The notes: generated by a model not told the origin, from the letters alone. DNA of 64,000 nt from Craspedostauros australis (GCA_026770025.1 JAMXDE010000021.1:682001-746000), one strand, 5' to 3'; positions 52,201-61,834 are shown, counted from the first letter of the stretch. Numbers and translations are program-made.

Positions 52201-52940
52201 ATGATGAGAAATGGATGGAGTACTACCCACAAGCAGAAGAAGCAACACCACACAACATGCCACCACCCAAAGGGAAACCTGCATACATCACAGTATACGT
52301 CGATGCTGACCATGCACATGATGTTGTAACCCGACGTTCTGTCACTGGCATCGTCGCCAAAATCAATGGGATGGTTGTCCGTTCCTTCAGCAAGCGACAA
52401 AACACAGTCGAGTCATCAACATATGGTGCTGAACTCGTTGCAGCAAGAATCGCGGTTGACATGATCATGGAACTCAGGACGGCACTGCGCGTACTGGGCG
52501 TTCCCATCCCTGAACCTGCGATCCTACTTGGTGACAACAAGTCTGTGGTGTTGAATATGACAGTCCCGTCAAGCGTCCTCAAGAAGAAGCATTGTGGCAT
52601 TGCTTACCACCGTGTCAGGGAAGCCATCGCAGCAGGAGCCGTGCGATTCCTTCACATCACGTCACACGACAATGAAGCTGACCTACTCACAAAACCAGTG
52701 TCGAAAGCTGTCTTCCATCGCCTCATCCGGATGTCCATATTCCGAGCACCTGCACACCTGAAGAAAGCCAAGGAGACGACGAAGATTCCACCAGCTGAGC
52801 CAACCGCAAGTACATCACATGACAACATGGTCCATGCATTCGTACATGTATATCAGGCTATGCACGTGTATACTCCCCGTCATACCCTGAAGGGGCGTAA
52901 CGAAGAGAAGTGGTCAAGCAGGTCGACCACAAACTGGTAG
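46212..52940 (+). CDS. Copia Gag-Pol polyprotein
   Basis: A single frame of 2242 residues with no stop or frameshift between Gag and Pol. The first in-frame ATG after the LTR is 46212. Gag-like region ~1-680, without a CCHC zinc knuckle. Aspartic protease at ~716 (ICDSGAQCSIL). Integrase: Asp1094 in VVATDTFFS, Asp1152 in FRMDNAGEQ and Glu1187 in QNQNPAE (34 residues between the last two); no HHCC zinc module is visible before it. Pro/Arg-rich linker ~1340-1450. Reverse transcriptase ~1640-1860 with KARLVANGNM, VCAGDVGNAFLYA, IHKGLYGLRTS and the catalytic YVDD at 1822-1825. RNase H ~2028-2170 with YVDADHA, STYGAELVA and ILLGDNKS. The stop codon (52938-52940) lies 41 bases inside the 3' LTR. 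Confidence 0.95.
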   Translation: MADVTGGSLAGLSTTSFRMPPEPPPETTAVINYLVDDLGFSKAFVYLFPLFSPRAANRGLAKANIVRRLAYFGSQPLAANLNNMRHPVNPQPMVADVQRMYAFHAYCSKKGVFTPGTDDISSVQLDMIDPDEFDEAAQDFMFPPDVGHIEVFRTVATSNLALNKACYKHPVHSPTEWAASVDNPTVNTPPASTQHAGTPVATLSVPPTRGTSLPPRTATTTFAATDNAGSVDDSTSTSSARASRPASTVAKIKRPTSLPSRYKLTDEMQFTKFKNAFTGFLMPYGMGYLLNPVFAKLHSKHGRKVLDYYLDDFYEGPLPIDAVQLKSDMGLLARFLDDAVGESSIGHLLRGSNDRNGVRIWQEMLEACDNRHNRKMRSTALVDRTRRQLRPTDDLVQYIDDFRDNILAYNDEVARDRDKFDDVAMCEELSRAIIASQNQEYVGWMNLVRTNDRTFSFQAFCTNIQALAREQRTVQQSLHRRKARPRDRAIQSVITQHQVYQDTEPPTAINDSIVFLAQKLACDDAHAEALVYAAQPHLTRLSDDPDYIDGDTFQSLPASVRRAIRHLRSRIRGMSGRLPDRRGTTMRQGTQGQGGVPALPPTTVRQQTGAPANPSAMPMQYNVNQTTEQDGYNQVGDVQSYAIESSSSDHTDETYDVYDTHDTDERFFTGMVQTHYSPIMLMPVTARPQDPLATSTNVHIQANATNVEEPAYAICDSGAQCSILGSLGDAWQVEIVHPHRFINIIGAIPSSMRKNGLRVVSAVTKATTSNGKNIILRAHECALNPLSRVTLLSEFQLREAGCVVDSVAKEHYKSMQPRQHGTQLFHPSDDVCIDLVLHNALMTFQLSSPTDEDISTLPSYTITRDTPWKPRQHTAQPDIHQPFSACNSMTKSCPHKDPPADNIVRDGYTPIMSVDHIDLPDHPRHINMNEFVPTHDDVVVIDNDIPVTQQDFSVLKALTTVPGKLWMQQSPLVEPDDTTVPVANTRKTLTDDVSAYDDLSDALRHQHRQRLNQTAPDAQNIHDVGFRTKAKHVIDDPAKLQPYLGWRNIRIIQETVKRTTQNCKAVIRWPMIRHLRSRFAWMRRPRLREVVATDTFFSNVPSYGENYTCVQVFFGTSSHVINVIGLRSKQQAHDAINYFIRDEGAPWAFRMDNAGEQTGEKVDAILRELHIGVELSEPDYQNQNPAELRAVKWLKTNVHAILDRSGAPPRAWFHAAKYAADVHNITSDQSLRYNIPLTIRHGETVDISPFLCFRFFEKVYYHDPTGAFPDPKERTGYWLGVAPSCGDALTYFVLTDHSQRVLVRSVVRPFRTNATNHRLSFHPELDPGRHHSPPPLPLVLGAQRMPTSRRLLQYRKPARVPQDRPPPSRLPLGEPRSGPVLPQSSPASTSRPSPAKGGVPAFPSTLSVPRRPNAARSPRGTQRRTSQRIQNRGDPTPWKTRMTRTQVKAITLAATQYDQPVQIGPDTFLGVSQKQGAGIRHGNRFYPVDTTPSHATMLRDAQPRRIRAGLNDTEMAQLNLVTALDAIAATTSDTGDTSMNNTIQSVVTHRHPDMVRVKWRDNSQSWHHVDEVRLQDPYALVQYALSWGLEHTTPFQWIPRFQMDTVLVQAASKPSAKPKNRYKFGVLVPNNVRHALYLDRMNGDHQWKEAIDKELCQINEYKTFRLPREDDDLTTYQHIPYHIIFDVKFDLRRKARLVANGNMSDPTIEDVYSGVVAFETMRIAFVIAAMNNLQVCAGDVGNAFLYAQTKERCYVTAGPEFGNLAGRPLIIHKGLYGLRTSSARFHEHLAQSFRDLGFRPTQYDTDLWIRPKDDHYEMIASYVDDVLVFSKEPMEIMNVLKSKYVMKGVGTPMYYLGGDIEQLDEPWQKEGIFTALSARTYIGSACEKIEALLQRSLPTHQTPMAEQYHAELDDTDMLDKGAASKFRTMVGCANWIITLGRYDVQFATMSLSRFSMAPRQGHLKAMIRVFGYLKSHRNGRLLCDPTPPDHPMQPQTDDEKWMEYYPQAEEATPHNMPPPKGKPAYITVYVDADHAHDVVTRRSVTGIVAKINGMVVRSFSKRQNTVESSTYGAELVAARIAVDMIMELRTALRVLGVPIPEPAILLGDNKSVVLNMTVPSSVLKKKHCGIAYHRVREAIAAGAVRFLHITSHDNEADLLTKPVSKAVFHRLIRMSIFRAPAHLKKAKETTKIPPAEPTASTSHDNMVHAFVHVYQAMHVYTPRHTLKGRNEEKWSSRSTTNW
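52889..52897 (+). other. Polypurine tract
   Basis: GAAGGGGCG directly abuts the 3' LTR and is the likely plus-strand primer. The same strand has two longer internal G7 tracts (see findings). Confidence 0.6.
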
Positions 52941-53159
52941 GGAAGCAGAACAGCAACCGAACGTGTCAAAGATCGAAGGCACGCGCAGACCACGCGCACA
53001 CCACGCACAGACCAAAGCAGCAGCAAAGCAGCGAAACAGCAGCGAAACGAAGAAAAGGCAAACACAAACGAGATCGCCCAAAACAAAAACAAAGACTTCG
53101 GTCATAATCCGTTCAGACGATCCTTTCATCATCACTTGACACCCACTTTCGCTTCAATA
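52898..53159 (+). repeat. 3' LTR
   Basis: Matches the 5' LTR base for base on reading, 7170 bases downstream, and is followed by CATTT at 53160-53164. The first 43 bases are translated as the end of Gag-Pol. Confidence 0.95.
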
Positions 53160-53164
53160 CATTT
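53160..53164 (+). other. Target-site duplication, right (CATTT)
   Basis: Matches 45723-45727. Confidence 0.9.
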
Positions 53165-54427
53165 GTTTAGTCGTGCAGCGATGACGTCATCATCATGTCA
53201 ATCAACCCGGATGATGGTGCGAAAATGATCGGGATCCTCGAGCGTGACGGGACGACTGTGATGTGGTATGGCATATTATTCTATGACGAGTAGATCATGT
53301 GCATGGTATGGTATGGGGAAGAAGGATTTGGAGAGTATGGTACAATCTTTGGCTGGGATGACTGTTTCTTCATCATGAGAAACAAGAAGACTGTTGTCCC
53401 AAACCACAACAACACCCAACGAATCATGTTGTTTGGGTTCGGGGTCCAGAGATCATGGGGTGGCGGGCGTGGAAACGACGTCGAGATGTTGGCATGGGTA
53501 TCCCGATTGTCAACGGTGCACACCGACGGTTCCGTCGTCCATTTCTCCCCACCGACGCATTTCATACGGCCTGGTCGGGCGCGAGGTATTGCATTACCTA
53601 CATTGAGGAAGCACATCGGTCTTCTCGCATGATGGAAACGAAGCTGCTCTGCTCGTCCGGTGTTTTTCGGCAGATCAGAAGAAATCAGCAGCAAGAGCAT
53701 CGTCTCCGCGTACGAGTGCCATGTTGACTCCGATGTTTTGCGTCGTAGACCGCTTGCAGGATGCTCAGTCACCTCCACGTTCCAAGATTGGATGAAGCGA
53801 TTGGCGTCGATGCGTGTGGCCACGATCAACATTCTCTTCCAAGGTTGGCTACAATACACCCGCGTTCACGTTCACGTTCACGTTCACGCTCGAGATTATA
53901 TCCACGCTGGTGTTGATGCCCAAAGTTGGTGGAGTACGCGTACTCACGGTGGTACCATGCGTACATACATCGTACCGTGGCGTGAATATGAGCGAAATGA
54001 AGCCCATGGTGAAGCAATACTCGGCGTAGTAGTATACTCGGAGCAGATAATACACCATCCAGCACGCATTATGTGAAACGAAACACAGATACCAACAACA
54101 ACAACAATCAAGAAGCATAGCATCAGTCTCATAAAAACAGACAAGGGCGGCCATCAAAGAGCAGCAATCAACCAAGCGCATGGCCAATCATATCGAAAAC
54201 GATTCTTCATTCAATCTTGTCACATCAGATCGGAGCAATAAGCCCTTTCTATATCACGCAGCTGCGAACCCTTGCGCACATACCCCAATCAACAAGCATC
54301 AAGTCAATCACACCGACAAGCTCTTCGTCCAAGCTCGCTATACCTGATCTGGGCAGCACTCCATTCTGCTATACTTATCCGTGCACACTTACTGTGCTCC
54401 AACCAACAAGCCACAGCAACCACCACC
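53165..54427. other. Intergenic, no gene supported
   Basis: Formerly continuous with the folD promoter before the insertion. TTCACG hexamers repeat at 53863-53888. A minus-strand frame of 192 codons (53859-53281) has no motif. The last ~150 bases are C/A-rich and G-poor, probably the 5' UTR of the ankyrin gene. Confidence 0.5.
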
Positions 54428-56347
54428 ATGGTCTTCATTCTTCCGCTGAAATCGACCCCTGGCGATGCGTCCGAGCCAACTGTCACCAACCAAGACCTCT
54501 TGTGCGCCTCAGAACAAGGAGATGTGGACACCCTCACTGCATGGAAGATGGCCTTTCCACAAGCTTCCATCGACACGATCAAGGACAACCACGGCAAGAC
54601 TCCACTCCACCTCGCATGCTCCAACGGCCAGCTTGATATGGTCAAGCAGTTGATGGAGTCATGTAGAGCAGCGGCCAATGCCCAGTCTATGGATGGAAAG
54701 ACTGCGCTCCACTATTCATGCGCGCAGGGTAACCTCGATGTCGTGGAATATCTAGCGGAGTCGCATGCTGCAGATGTCAACCTCCAGGATAACTCCGGCA
54801 AGGTGGTACTCCACGACGCATGTACCGAGGGGCATGTGGCCATCGTGAAGATTCTGATCGAGTCATATTCTGCAAGCGCTCTAGTGCGAGACGAGAAGGG
54901 TGAGAACGCTCTCCATGCTGCGTGTCTTCATGGACACTTGGATGTCGTGAAGTACCTTGTTGGATCATGTGGAGTGGAGATCAACATCCAGGATGATTTG
55001 GGCAATACTGCAATCCACGATGCATCCCTGAAGGGTCATCTTGATATCTTGAAGTACATCACAGAGACTCGCACCATGGACATCGATGTCAAGAACAATG
55101 ACATCGACACTGCGCTCCATCTTGCTTACAGAAATGATCACTTGGATGTTGCAGAACACCTAGTGAAGTCGTGCCAAGCAGATGCTCATCTTGCGAGTGG
55201 AGCTGGCAGCACGGCTCTTCAGTTTGCGTGTTCCAAAGGTCATCTGGACGTGGCGCAGTATTTGGTGGATTCAGGTGAGGTGGATAGCAATGCCAAGAAC
55301 AAGGATGGCGACACCGTACTCCACCTCGCAAGTGCTGGGGGGCACCTGAGAGTTGTGAGGTGTTTGTTGGAGTCAGGCAAAGCAAACACCAACATCAAGA
55401 ACATGAGAGGCAACGCCGCATTCCATCGCGCAAGTGCCAACGGCCACCTGGAGGTGGTGAAGCATTTCGTGGAGTCAGGCAAAGCGAATGTCAACGCGGA
55501 GAACAGGTTCGGCAAGACCATGCTCCATTACGCAAGTGCGAATGGCCACCTGGACGTTGTGAAGTGGTTGGTCGAATCCGGCAAAGCCAACATCAACGCC
55601 GAGGATGGCAAGTGTGAGACTTCGTTCTACAAGGCATATTGCAACAGGCACTTTGATACTGTCAAGTATCTACTTGGGAGACCCAACATGTTTCCAAACT
55701 CCCGAGCTAGGTGTGGCACCACTGTACTGCATCTCGCAAGCGCGAATGGCCATCTGGACGTTGTGAAGTGGTTGGTCGAATCCGGCAAAGCCAACATCAA
55801 CGTCGAGAACAGCCGGAGCAAGACTCCGGTCTACAATGCATATGGCCATCGTCATTTTGACATTGTGAAGTATCTGATTGCAGAGCCCAATGTTGATTTG
55901 AACATCAAAGACAAGGATGGCCGCCCCATACTTTATCATGTGAGTGTAGGCGGCCATCTCGATGTTATGAAGTGGTTGGTTGAATCAGGCAAGGTGGATG
56001 TCCACGCCAAATGCGACAAGTATCGCAGCACTGCGATGCACATAGCTTGCGAGTCCGGCAATTTGGAAATCGTCAAGTATCTGTTTGAATCATGCAACTT
56101 GGACGTCAACGCCCGACAAAGAGACGGCCACACTCCACTTTGGTGCGCATGTTCTTATAGCAGATTGGAGATTGTGAAGTATCTGGTGGAGTTCTGCGAC
56201 GCATATACCAGTATCAAGGATCGCGGTGGTGTCGATCCATTGAAGCTCCCAACAACGGGGAACCGCGCGGCAATTTTGGACTACTTGAAGAATGTTACGC
56301 TTGCCCGAACAGAACATGGACGCAACGTACGAGCTCGGGGAGAATAG
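54428..56347 (+). CDS. Ankyrin-repeat protein (~16 repeats)
   Basis: A 639-residue intronless frame. After ~50 residues of unique N-terminus come about 16 ankyrin repeats of 33-35 residues with the usual phrase G-x-T-x-L-H-x-A-x-x-x-G-H-L-D-V-V-K-x-L (for example GKTPLHLACSNGQLDMVKQL, GENALHAACLHGHLDVVKYL, GKTMLHYASANGHLDVVKWL) and a degenerate seventeenth. A short basic tail ends RNVRARGE. There are no kinase, F-box, SOCS or membrane segments, so it is a pure repeat scaffold, probably for protein-protein binding. The start chosen (CACCACCATGG) has a strong Kozak context; an in-frame start 52 codons upstream would add a segment without recognisable features. Repeats 10 and 12 are almost identical at DNA level, a sign of recent internal exchange. 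Confidence 0.9.
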   Translation: MVFILPLKSTPGDASEPTVTNQDLLCASEQGDVDTLTAWKMAFPQASIDTIKDNHGKTPLHLACSNGQLDMVKQLMESCRAAANAQSMDGKTALHYSCAQGNLDVVEYLAESHAADVNLQDNSGKVVLHDACTEGHVAIVKILIESYSASALVRDEKGENALHAACLHGHLDVVKYLVGSCGVEINIQDDLGNTAIHDASLKGHLDILKYITETRTMDIDVKNNDIDTALHLAYRNDHLDVAEHLVKSCQADAHLASGAGSTALQFACSKGHLDVAQYLVDSGEVDSNAKNKDGDTVLHLASAGGHLRVVRCLLESGKANTNIKNMRGNAAFHRASANGHLEVVKHFVESGKANVNAENRFGKTMLHYASANGHLDVVKWLVESGKANINAEDGKCETSFYKAYCNRHFDTVKYLLGRPNMFPNSRARCGTTVLHLASANGHLDVVKWLVESGKANINVENSRSKTPVYNAYGHRHFDIVKYLIAEPNVDLNIKDKDGRPILYHVSVGGHLDVMKWLVESGKVDVHAKCDKYRSTAMHIACESGNLEIVKYLFESCNLDVNARQRDGHTPLWCACSYSRLEIVKYLVEFCDAYTSIKDRGGVDPLKLPTTGNRAAILDYLKNVTLARTEHGRNVRARGE

Positions 56348-57130
56348 ACCTCATACTAAATTCCAACTTTGGATGCTGAACCATCGACGACCTGAAGCAC
56401 AAGATGCGGCAATCTGCGGAATGCTTGTGCTATATGGGTGTCGTGACCAACGGCCGTCGTTGCCACATCCAACCTCTGACGCCTCCCCACATCGCTTTGA
56501 AACAGAAGCAAAACTCATCCGGCACGATGAGGACGTTGTCCGTCTGCGCAGACTAGCTTGAAAGGTTACGACAGCTCTCTTCTGTATTTGGATAACTGCA
56601 TCTCGGTGGAGAATACATATAATACCCACTTTCTTTACAAAGCACAACAGTGATAAACACTTAGGCTCTATTGTGCACATAAATGATACATTTAGTATGT
56701 GCTCTGCGCACGTTCCATGTTGGGCGATATTGAAAGTCGTATTTTTCCCACGCTGCTGTGTTGCAGTGAGGGAATGCACTTGCACTTGCGGCTTGCATTG
56801 GTACTTGCATGTAGTGTCGGCTGTAGAACCCTAGTGGAGTTGAACCGGATGAGTACGTCCTCACAACACGATGGACATTCTCTCGCAACACATACTGTAT
56901 TGTACCGTATGTGCGTGCGTTGGCAAAGAATCCTCCTGTCTTTGTCGTCCTCTGCTCTCGTTTTGGTCGCCTCCTTGGGTTCTCATCTTTCCGCGTCTCG
57001 TATGCATCGGTTCCGTAAGTATATGGTATGTATCGTATAAGTCGCCGCGCTTGCTGCTATTTCCTCATATCGCCGTTTCATGTAGTATTCCTTTGTTGGA
57101 GAGATGTTTCGGTTTTCCGTGCACCTCTGT
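56348..57130. other. Intergenic between convergent genes
   Basis: Two 3' ends meet here. No gene is supported; AT-rich near 56610-56640. Confidence 0.5.
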
Positions 57131-59584
57131 TTAGGCGTACGTCATTCGGTGGCCGGACATCTTGCTGCCGTTGGCTGGCTTCTTGGGCACCCAAGCGGAG
57201 AGCTCCACATCGTCGCTCGTGCAGTACCCGCATCCCATCGCCGGCGCTATGGATTCGGCCAGGGTTGGGAACTTGAAGATCTGGTAGTTGACCTCGCCCA
57301 TGAGCTCGTGGGTGTTGCGAAGATCGTCGGCCAGGTTCTTGCCCTTGCCGCGCGTGTTCAAGTAATCCTCCAACGACTGAAGATTGGTGAACGCAGCCTC
57401 CCATTGTTGCAGGCTGGTTTGGCAGTAGATCAGTTTGCGGATAGATTGGGACCATCCCTTCTGCGACTGGTCACCGTACGATTCCTGCTGCAGCTTGCAC
57501 AGCTCCTCGTATGCCTGTTCAGTCATGCGCAAGGGTAAACAGAGGAGAGGAACGTGTGTCGGTGTCGGTGTCCGCGTGCGCATTGCGGTCGTGTGTGAAA
57601 CCGGTTCCGCAATGAGATAGATAAAATGAAAGGAAAGACGTTCGTGAGTTGTTGCGATCGCTAACTGATGATCATTCACAAGGCGGCCCACTGCGAGCAC
57701 GGATATGATGGGAAACGACGTATGAGCAGGTTGGGCCTTTTGTGTCAAACTTACCTTCAGAGCGCTGTCATAGTCTCTCTTCATGCAGTACGCGTATCCG
57801 ATATTGTCCAATGTTCCGAGAATCAACTTGTTGTCAGCCTCCAGCAGAAGTCGTTGGATCTGAGTTTATTGTTTGGCGGTAATGATGGTGGTAATGATTG
57901 TGGTAATGATGGTGGTTGTTGTTAGGTCCGTGTCCCGTCATGTGTACGTGATCGGATTTGCACAATTGGCATGGTACAGGATGGGAATTTAGACAGAGTT
58001 TGAAGGAAAGGAAGGGACGATGTTTGGTATGTGTGTGAGCGTATTGCATGAATTTCATGAAACAGAATAATGCAATGTGCCGTAAGATGTCGTACCTTCA
58101 AGGATTCATGGAATGTGGAGAGTGCCTCGTTGTATTTGCCTTGCTCCAGGTCAATGTATCCCTTGTTGCACATGGTGGATGCCATGGTGAGGAATCCCGG
58201 CTTGGTGGTGTCCGTCATGATCATGAACGGCGTTGACCATGTTCCGAACGCCTTCTTTTGCTGATCGATGGCCTCCATGTAAGACTTCTTGGCATCGTCC
58301 AACTTGCCCAACTCGAAGTTGACGCAGCCGATGTTGTGCCGGATCTTCGCCATCTTGAGCTCGGCTTCCTGTGCCGTCGTGGAGTCTGATTTGCGTGCCA
58401 GCGTTGCTTCACGCTGCCTCAGGTGGAAGGCCTCGCGGAAGGTATCGAGAGAGTCGGAGTACTCTTTCATGGAAAGCAAGATGATGCCGTACTCGACCAG
58501 GGAGTCCTGCAAATGTTGGTGATGTGTGGTCAAGGATTGTGAGTTTTGGTGTGGGGGGTATTGTGGGTATCGAAGTATTGTGGGAGAGAGTATTTCGTGG
58601 ATGCACAAGATTAGATGTGTGAGGTGTGTGACATATGGGGTAGCGCAAGTATACTGCCCTTCATGCAAAGTCGATGTTGCCAATCAGTATCGCACCCACA
58701 CGATTGGCACTTACCGCCACCTTGGGGCTTTGGTTGCCCAGCGTCGCCTTGCGGATCCGCACGGCCTCCTCTATTGCTTCTCGCGCATCGCTGAGCAATC
58801 CGGCTCGCAGATTTGCGACTGCCACGTTGTGAAGGCCGGCTCCAACACGCGGATGGGATTCACCGAATCTGTCCAACAGATCCGCCAGAATCCCTTCGAA
58901 TGTTTTGATTGCCTTCTGGTACTTGCCATTCTGCGCAAGGAATGATCATGAAATTATGATGGGGAAATCAAAGGGTTGAATTGGAGGAGAGTGTTAGGAG
59001 GCGAGTCGGATGTTGTTTCGATGGGGGCAACATTGGCGCGAAATAGTGGAGGCAGTGTCCCGCATCAAGAAATCATTTTCCTTTGTGTGTGGTTGTGGTA
59101 TCAACGAGACTGATCCATTGTCCGCAAAATAGCTTTCTCGCCGCAAATTACAGCAACAACAACAACCAGCAAGCCGGCAGATCATGATGTAGTCACCAAT
59201 CCAAGCAACACGCATGGTCACAACAGCACAGTGTAACAGCATGGCATGACCTGGCGGAAAGAGATGGAGCGCACTCACAGTCATGGATTTGCAGGCACCT
59301 CGGTGCTTGGCGCGCAGATCGCGATCGAAGCGGATCAGGTCTCTGTCCTCTTCCGTGATTTCGGTCTGATCGACGGAGCCCGATGTTTCGCTTCCGGATC
59401 CATGAGAGACGGACGAGCTGCCGGTTTCGGAGTCGGTGCTGACATCGCTCCGCGATTCATCTCCGGAGTAGTCGCCGCTCTCGGAACCACCGAAGAGGAG
59501 CCGCTCGAAGATGGTGGGCTTGTCATCGTCTTGTGGTTCCGCTTTTCGGCGGGACCCCTTTTTGCTGCTTCTGGATGGCGCCAT
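57131..59584 (-). CDS. TPR-repeat protein, kinesin-light-chain-like, five exons
   Basis: Five phase-0 exons join to 473 residues: 59584-59279, 58930-58715, 58506-58096, 57859-57755, 57514-57131. All introns are GT-AG, 208-348 bp. Residues 1-~85 are disordered, acidic and Ser-rich (SGDYSGDESRSDVSTDSETG). TPR units follow: GKYQKAIKTFEGILADLLDR, VGAGLHNVAVANLRAGLL with SDAREAIEEAVRIRKATLG, LVEYGIILLSMKEYSDSLDT, IRHNIGCVNFELGKLDDAKK, TMCNKGYIDLEQGKYNEALS, GTLDNIGYAYCMKRDYDSAL. The N-x-x-A-x-x-x-x-G pattern and the ALxIRKATLG phrase are those of kinesin-light-chain-type TPRs. The last ~90 residues are non-repeat. Introns fall at or near repeat boundaries, which supports the model. Partner unknown. 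The other TPR gene at 7-9.5 kb shares the design but is intronless. Confidence 0.88.
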
Positions 59585-60839
59585 TGTGTCTTGCTTGGTT
59601 GCTCTTTCCGCGCTGTTGCGGTATTTGTGGTGTGTGTGGAGTTGGGATTCCTTCGAAGGACAAGGACGGCCGTTGACTGCGAAGTGCTTTGTGTGTGCTC
59701 GGACTGAGCAAAAGCGAACTGCGTTGGATGTGAGGCAAGGGAAGCAAACGGAGCGGAACGGACGGCCGAAGGTGTGCTGGCAGTATCGCACCAGTTGTTC
59801 GGGCGTGAGTGTTGGTACGAGTGTGTACCTTGGTGCTTCGGTGTCAACGCTCCAGTTCAATTTCTATGGCACGGATGAGGGAGGATGTGGCCTTCAGCTG
59901 AACGTGATTGGAGGCGATGAATGACCTGACGCTGATCAATCGAGGCTCGATGTGGTGATGAAGATGAAGATGGAAATGGAGACGGGAATAGGTGGATGAA
60001 GGAGATGGATGAATGAATGGATGGATGGGTGTTGTGCGATGCTGGAACGCAAGCGCGGTCTCTGGCCTGCTCTGCCGTTTCTTCTGTTTCTCTGTTTCTT
60101 CCTTCTTCGGGGATCAGGATTGTCACGGCTTCACACAGGATGGATGGGCGACCCCACAACCATTTGCGTTCGTTCGTTCGTTCGTTCGTTCGTTCGTTGA
60201 TTGCCTTGCCTCCTCCTTGGATGTCGTTGCCTTGTTCGATGTTCGTGCCAGCATCTCCGTGTTGCTCCAACCACTTCTGAAACTGACTGCCACACAAGCA
60301 CACCAAGTCGCACACACACATGCATGGAACATGTCCTGTCGCGCACCAAATTTCGTTCAACGAAGATCGCTACAGACCGCGGAGAAGCCAACGAAAATGT
60401 GGCGATGGTACACGAACTGGAAATTTAAATTATATATTCGTACATGAATATTTCATAAATGTCTCGTCGACCTGTAGCGATATGAACCGACACTGCAATT
60501 CGTGTTTCGCTCACTATCCTCGTGATGTCGCATACATTTACATTTCATTGATACATGAATATGTATATTGGACATCTGGTTGTACGTCGCACAGTGGAGG
60601 TGGCGCCGCGCGGTGGCAATTCGCCAATTCTCGCCAACGACGCGTCACAATGGATTTGTGACAGGAAGGACAGAATGCAAGAAGGAGGTGCCAACGCTCA
60701 TGTGTGTTCGTCGTTGCCGTCACTTTCGTCGTTCGCGCAGCGTGACCGCACATGATGTACCGCATGTCACAATTTCAAAGAAAACACTCTCCTCACAAAC
60801 GACTGTCATCCACAAAACATCAAAAACAGAACTCGCAAC
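59585..60839. other. Intergenic between divergent genes
   Basis: No gene is supported. A GTTC tetranucleotide run lies at 60167-60198. The last ~60 bases before 60840 are C/A-rich 5' UTR-like sequence (ACAAAACATCAAAAACAG). Confidence 0.5.
60167..60198. repeat. (GTTC)n microsatellite
   Basis: About eight perfect GTTC units between the divergent TPR and acidic-protein genes. Confidence 0.95.
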
Positions 60840-61834
60840 ATGAAGTAAGTGAGGCAAGCGCGGGAAGAAGAGATGGCGAATGAAACTGAGGGGCATCCAC
60901 GCGAAGAATAGCATCACCACCATCACTACCAACCATGACGAAGTGATCCAAAGTACTCGTACGCTAAGCAAACACTCAGCTCACCCTTCTTTGACCTTTG
61001 CAATCGCACATTTGCGCGTACGTGCGGAACGGTTTGCGGAGCAGGCTCTTGAGACGCGGTAGCAAGAAGACAGCAGAGACTCCCAAGGCGCCCACGCCCA
61101 AGAAAGGCGCTGGATTCTTGAAGAGCTTCCGACGCAGGAAGCTTGCGAAGAGGGGGGCGCAGAACCAGGACGAGGAGCGCGTTGCCACTCTTGCGGCAGG
61201 TGTCGCCGGATACGACAATGCCAACGCTGCGCAGGCAGACGACGTCAACGACGCCCGGCAACAGCACGAGGAGGATGCCATCGTGAACCACACCTCCGAT
61301 GATGAAGTCGAGGAACGTGACGATGTCGAGCCAGCCCAAGGCATGGAGAACGCCGATGACCATGACGTGGATGCCGAGATGGAGCCAGAGTCTCCCAAGC
61401 TCGAGATGGAGGACTTCGATGACGAAGATGATGCCGTCCAACAAGACAGGAACACACGTGACAATGGCGACAAGCCACCTGCCAAAGATAACAACGCGTT
61501 CGTCCATGGTGCCGACATGCTGATGGATGGAACCGACCGCGCACAGGGACCGACGGGATATGACCACGGCGATGTTACCGTGCAGGAGGAAGAGGATGAG
61601 GAAGAGGACAACGATCTTCCAGAGGATGGCACGCCAACTGACTCCGCCACGATCATGGAGGCTGATGCGGCAGAGGAGGACAAGGAGAACATCCCCAACA
61701 ACCACCAAACGCAGGACAGGTACAACGATGTGATCGCGGCAGCAACCAGGAACGAAACAGAGTTCGTCACCGAGCATCCAACGACGCCAGCCAACCTCGG
61801 CAGCGGCAGCTACTTCTTCTGTGGTTGCATATAA
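60840..61834 (+). CDS. Acidic disordered protein with 5-nt first coding exon
   Basis: Exon 1 contributes only ATGAA (60840-60844) before GTAAGT; exon 2 (61045-61834) follows GAGCAG. The join gives MKLLRRGSKKTAETPKAPTP, a cleaner start than the in-frame ATG at 60998, whose extra codons would be intron. Total 264 residues. Residues 1-~40 are strongly basic (KKGAGFLKSFRRRKLAKRG) and could bind membrane or nucleic acid; the rest is acidic and disordered (EEEDEEEDND, EEDKEN). The last four residues are CGCI, formally a Cys-terminal prenylation-like tail, and with the basic N-terminus might anchor the protein to membranes; this is speculation. No family recognised. The transcript model rests on the splice motifs and in-frame join. 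Confidence 0.68.

Larger units (their letters stand above)
45728..53159 (+). mobile_element. Complete Ty1/Copia LTR retrotransposon, CoDi-like
   Basis: A 7432-bp element bounded by 262-bp direct repeats at 45728-45989 and 52898-53159 that I found identical on reading, flanked by CATTT on both sides. One open Gag-Pol frame with order protease, integrase, reverse transcriptase, RNase H places it in Copia. The integrase and RT wording (SEPDYQNQNPAE; RARLVANG-like KARLVANGNM) resembles diatom CoDi elements. No standard TGGTATCAGAGC primer-binding site follows the 5' LTR; a purine tract GAAGGGGCG precedes the 3' LTR. Identical LTRs and an uninterrupted frame indicate a recent insertion that could be autonomous. 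Confidence 0.96.

Noticed and set aside
53281-53859. 192-codon minus-strand frame right of the Copia element
   Set aside because: No recognisable domain, irregular codon use, no splice context.
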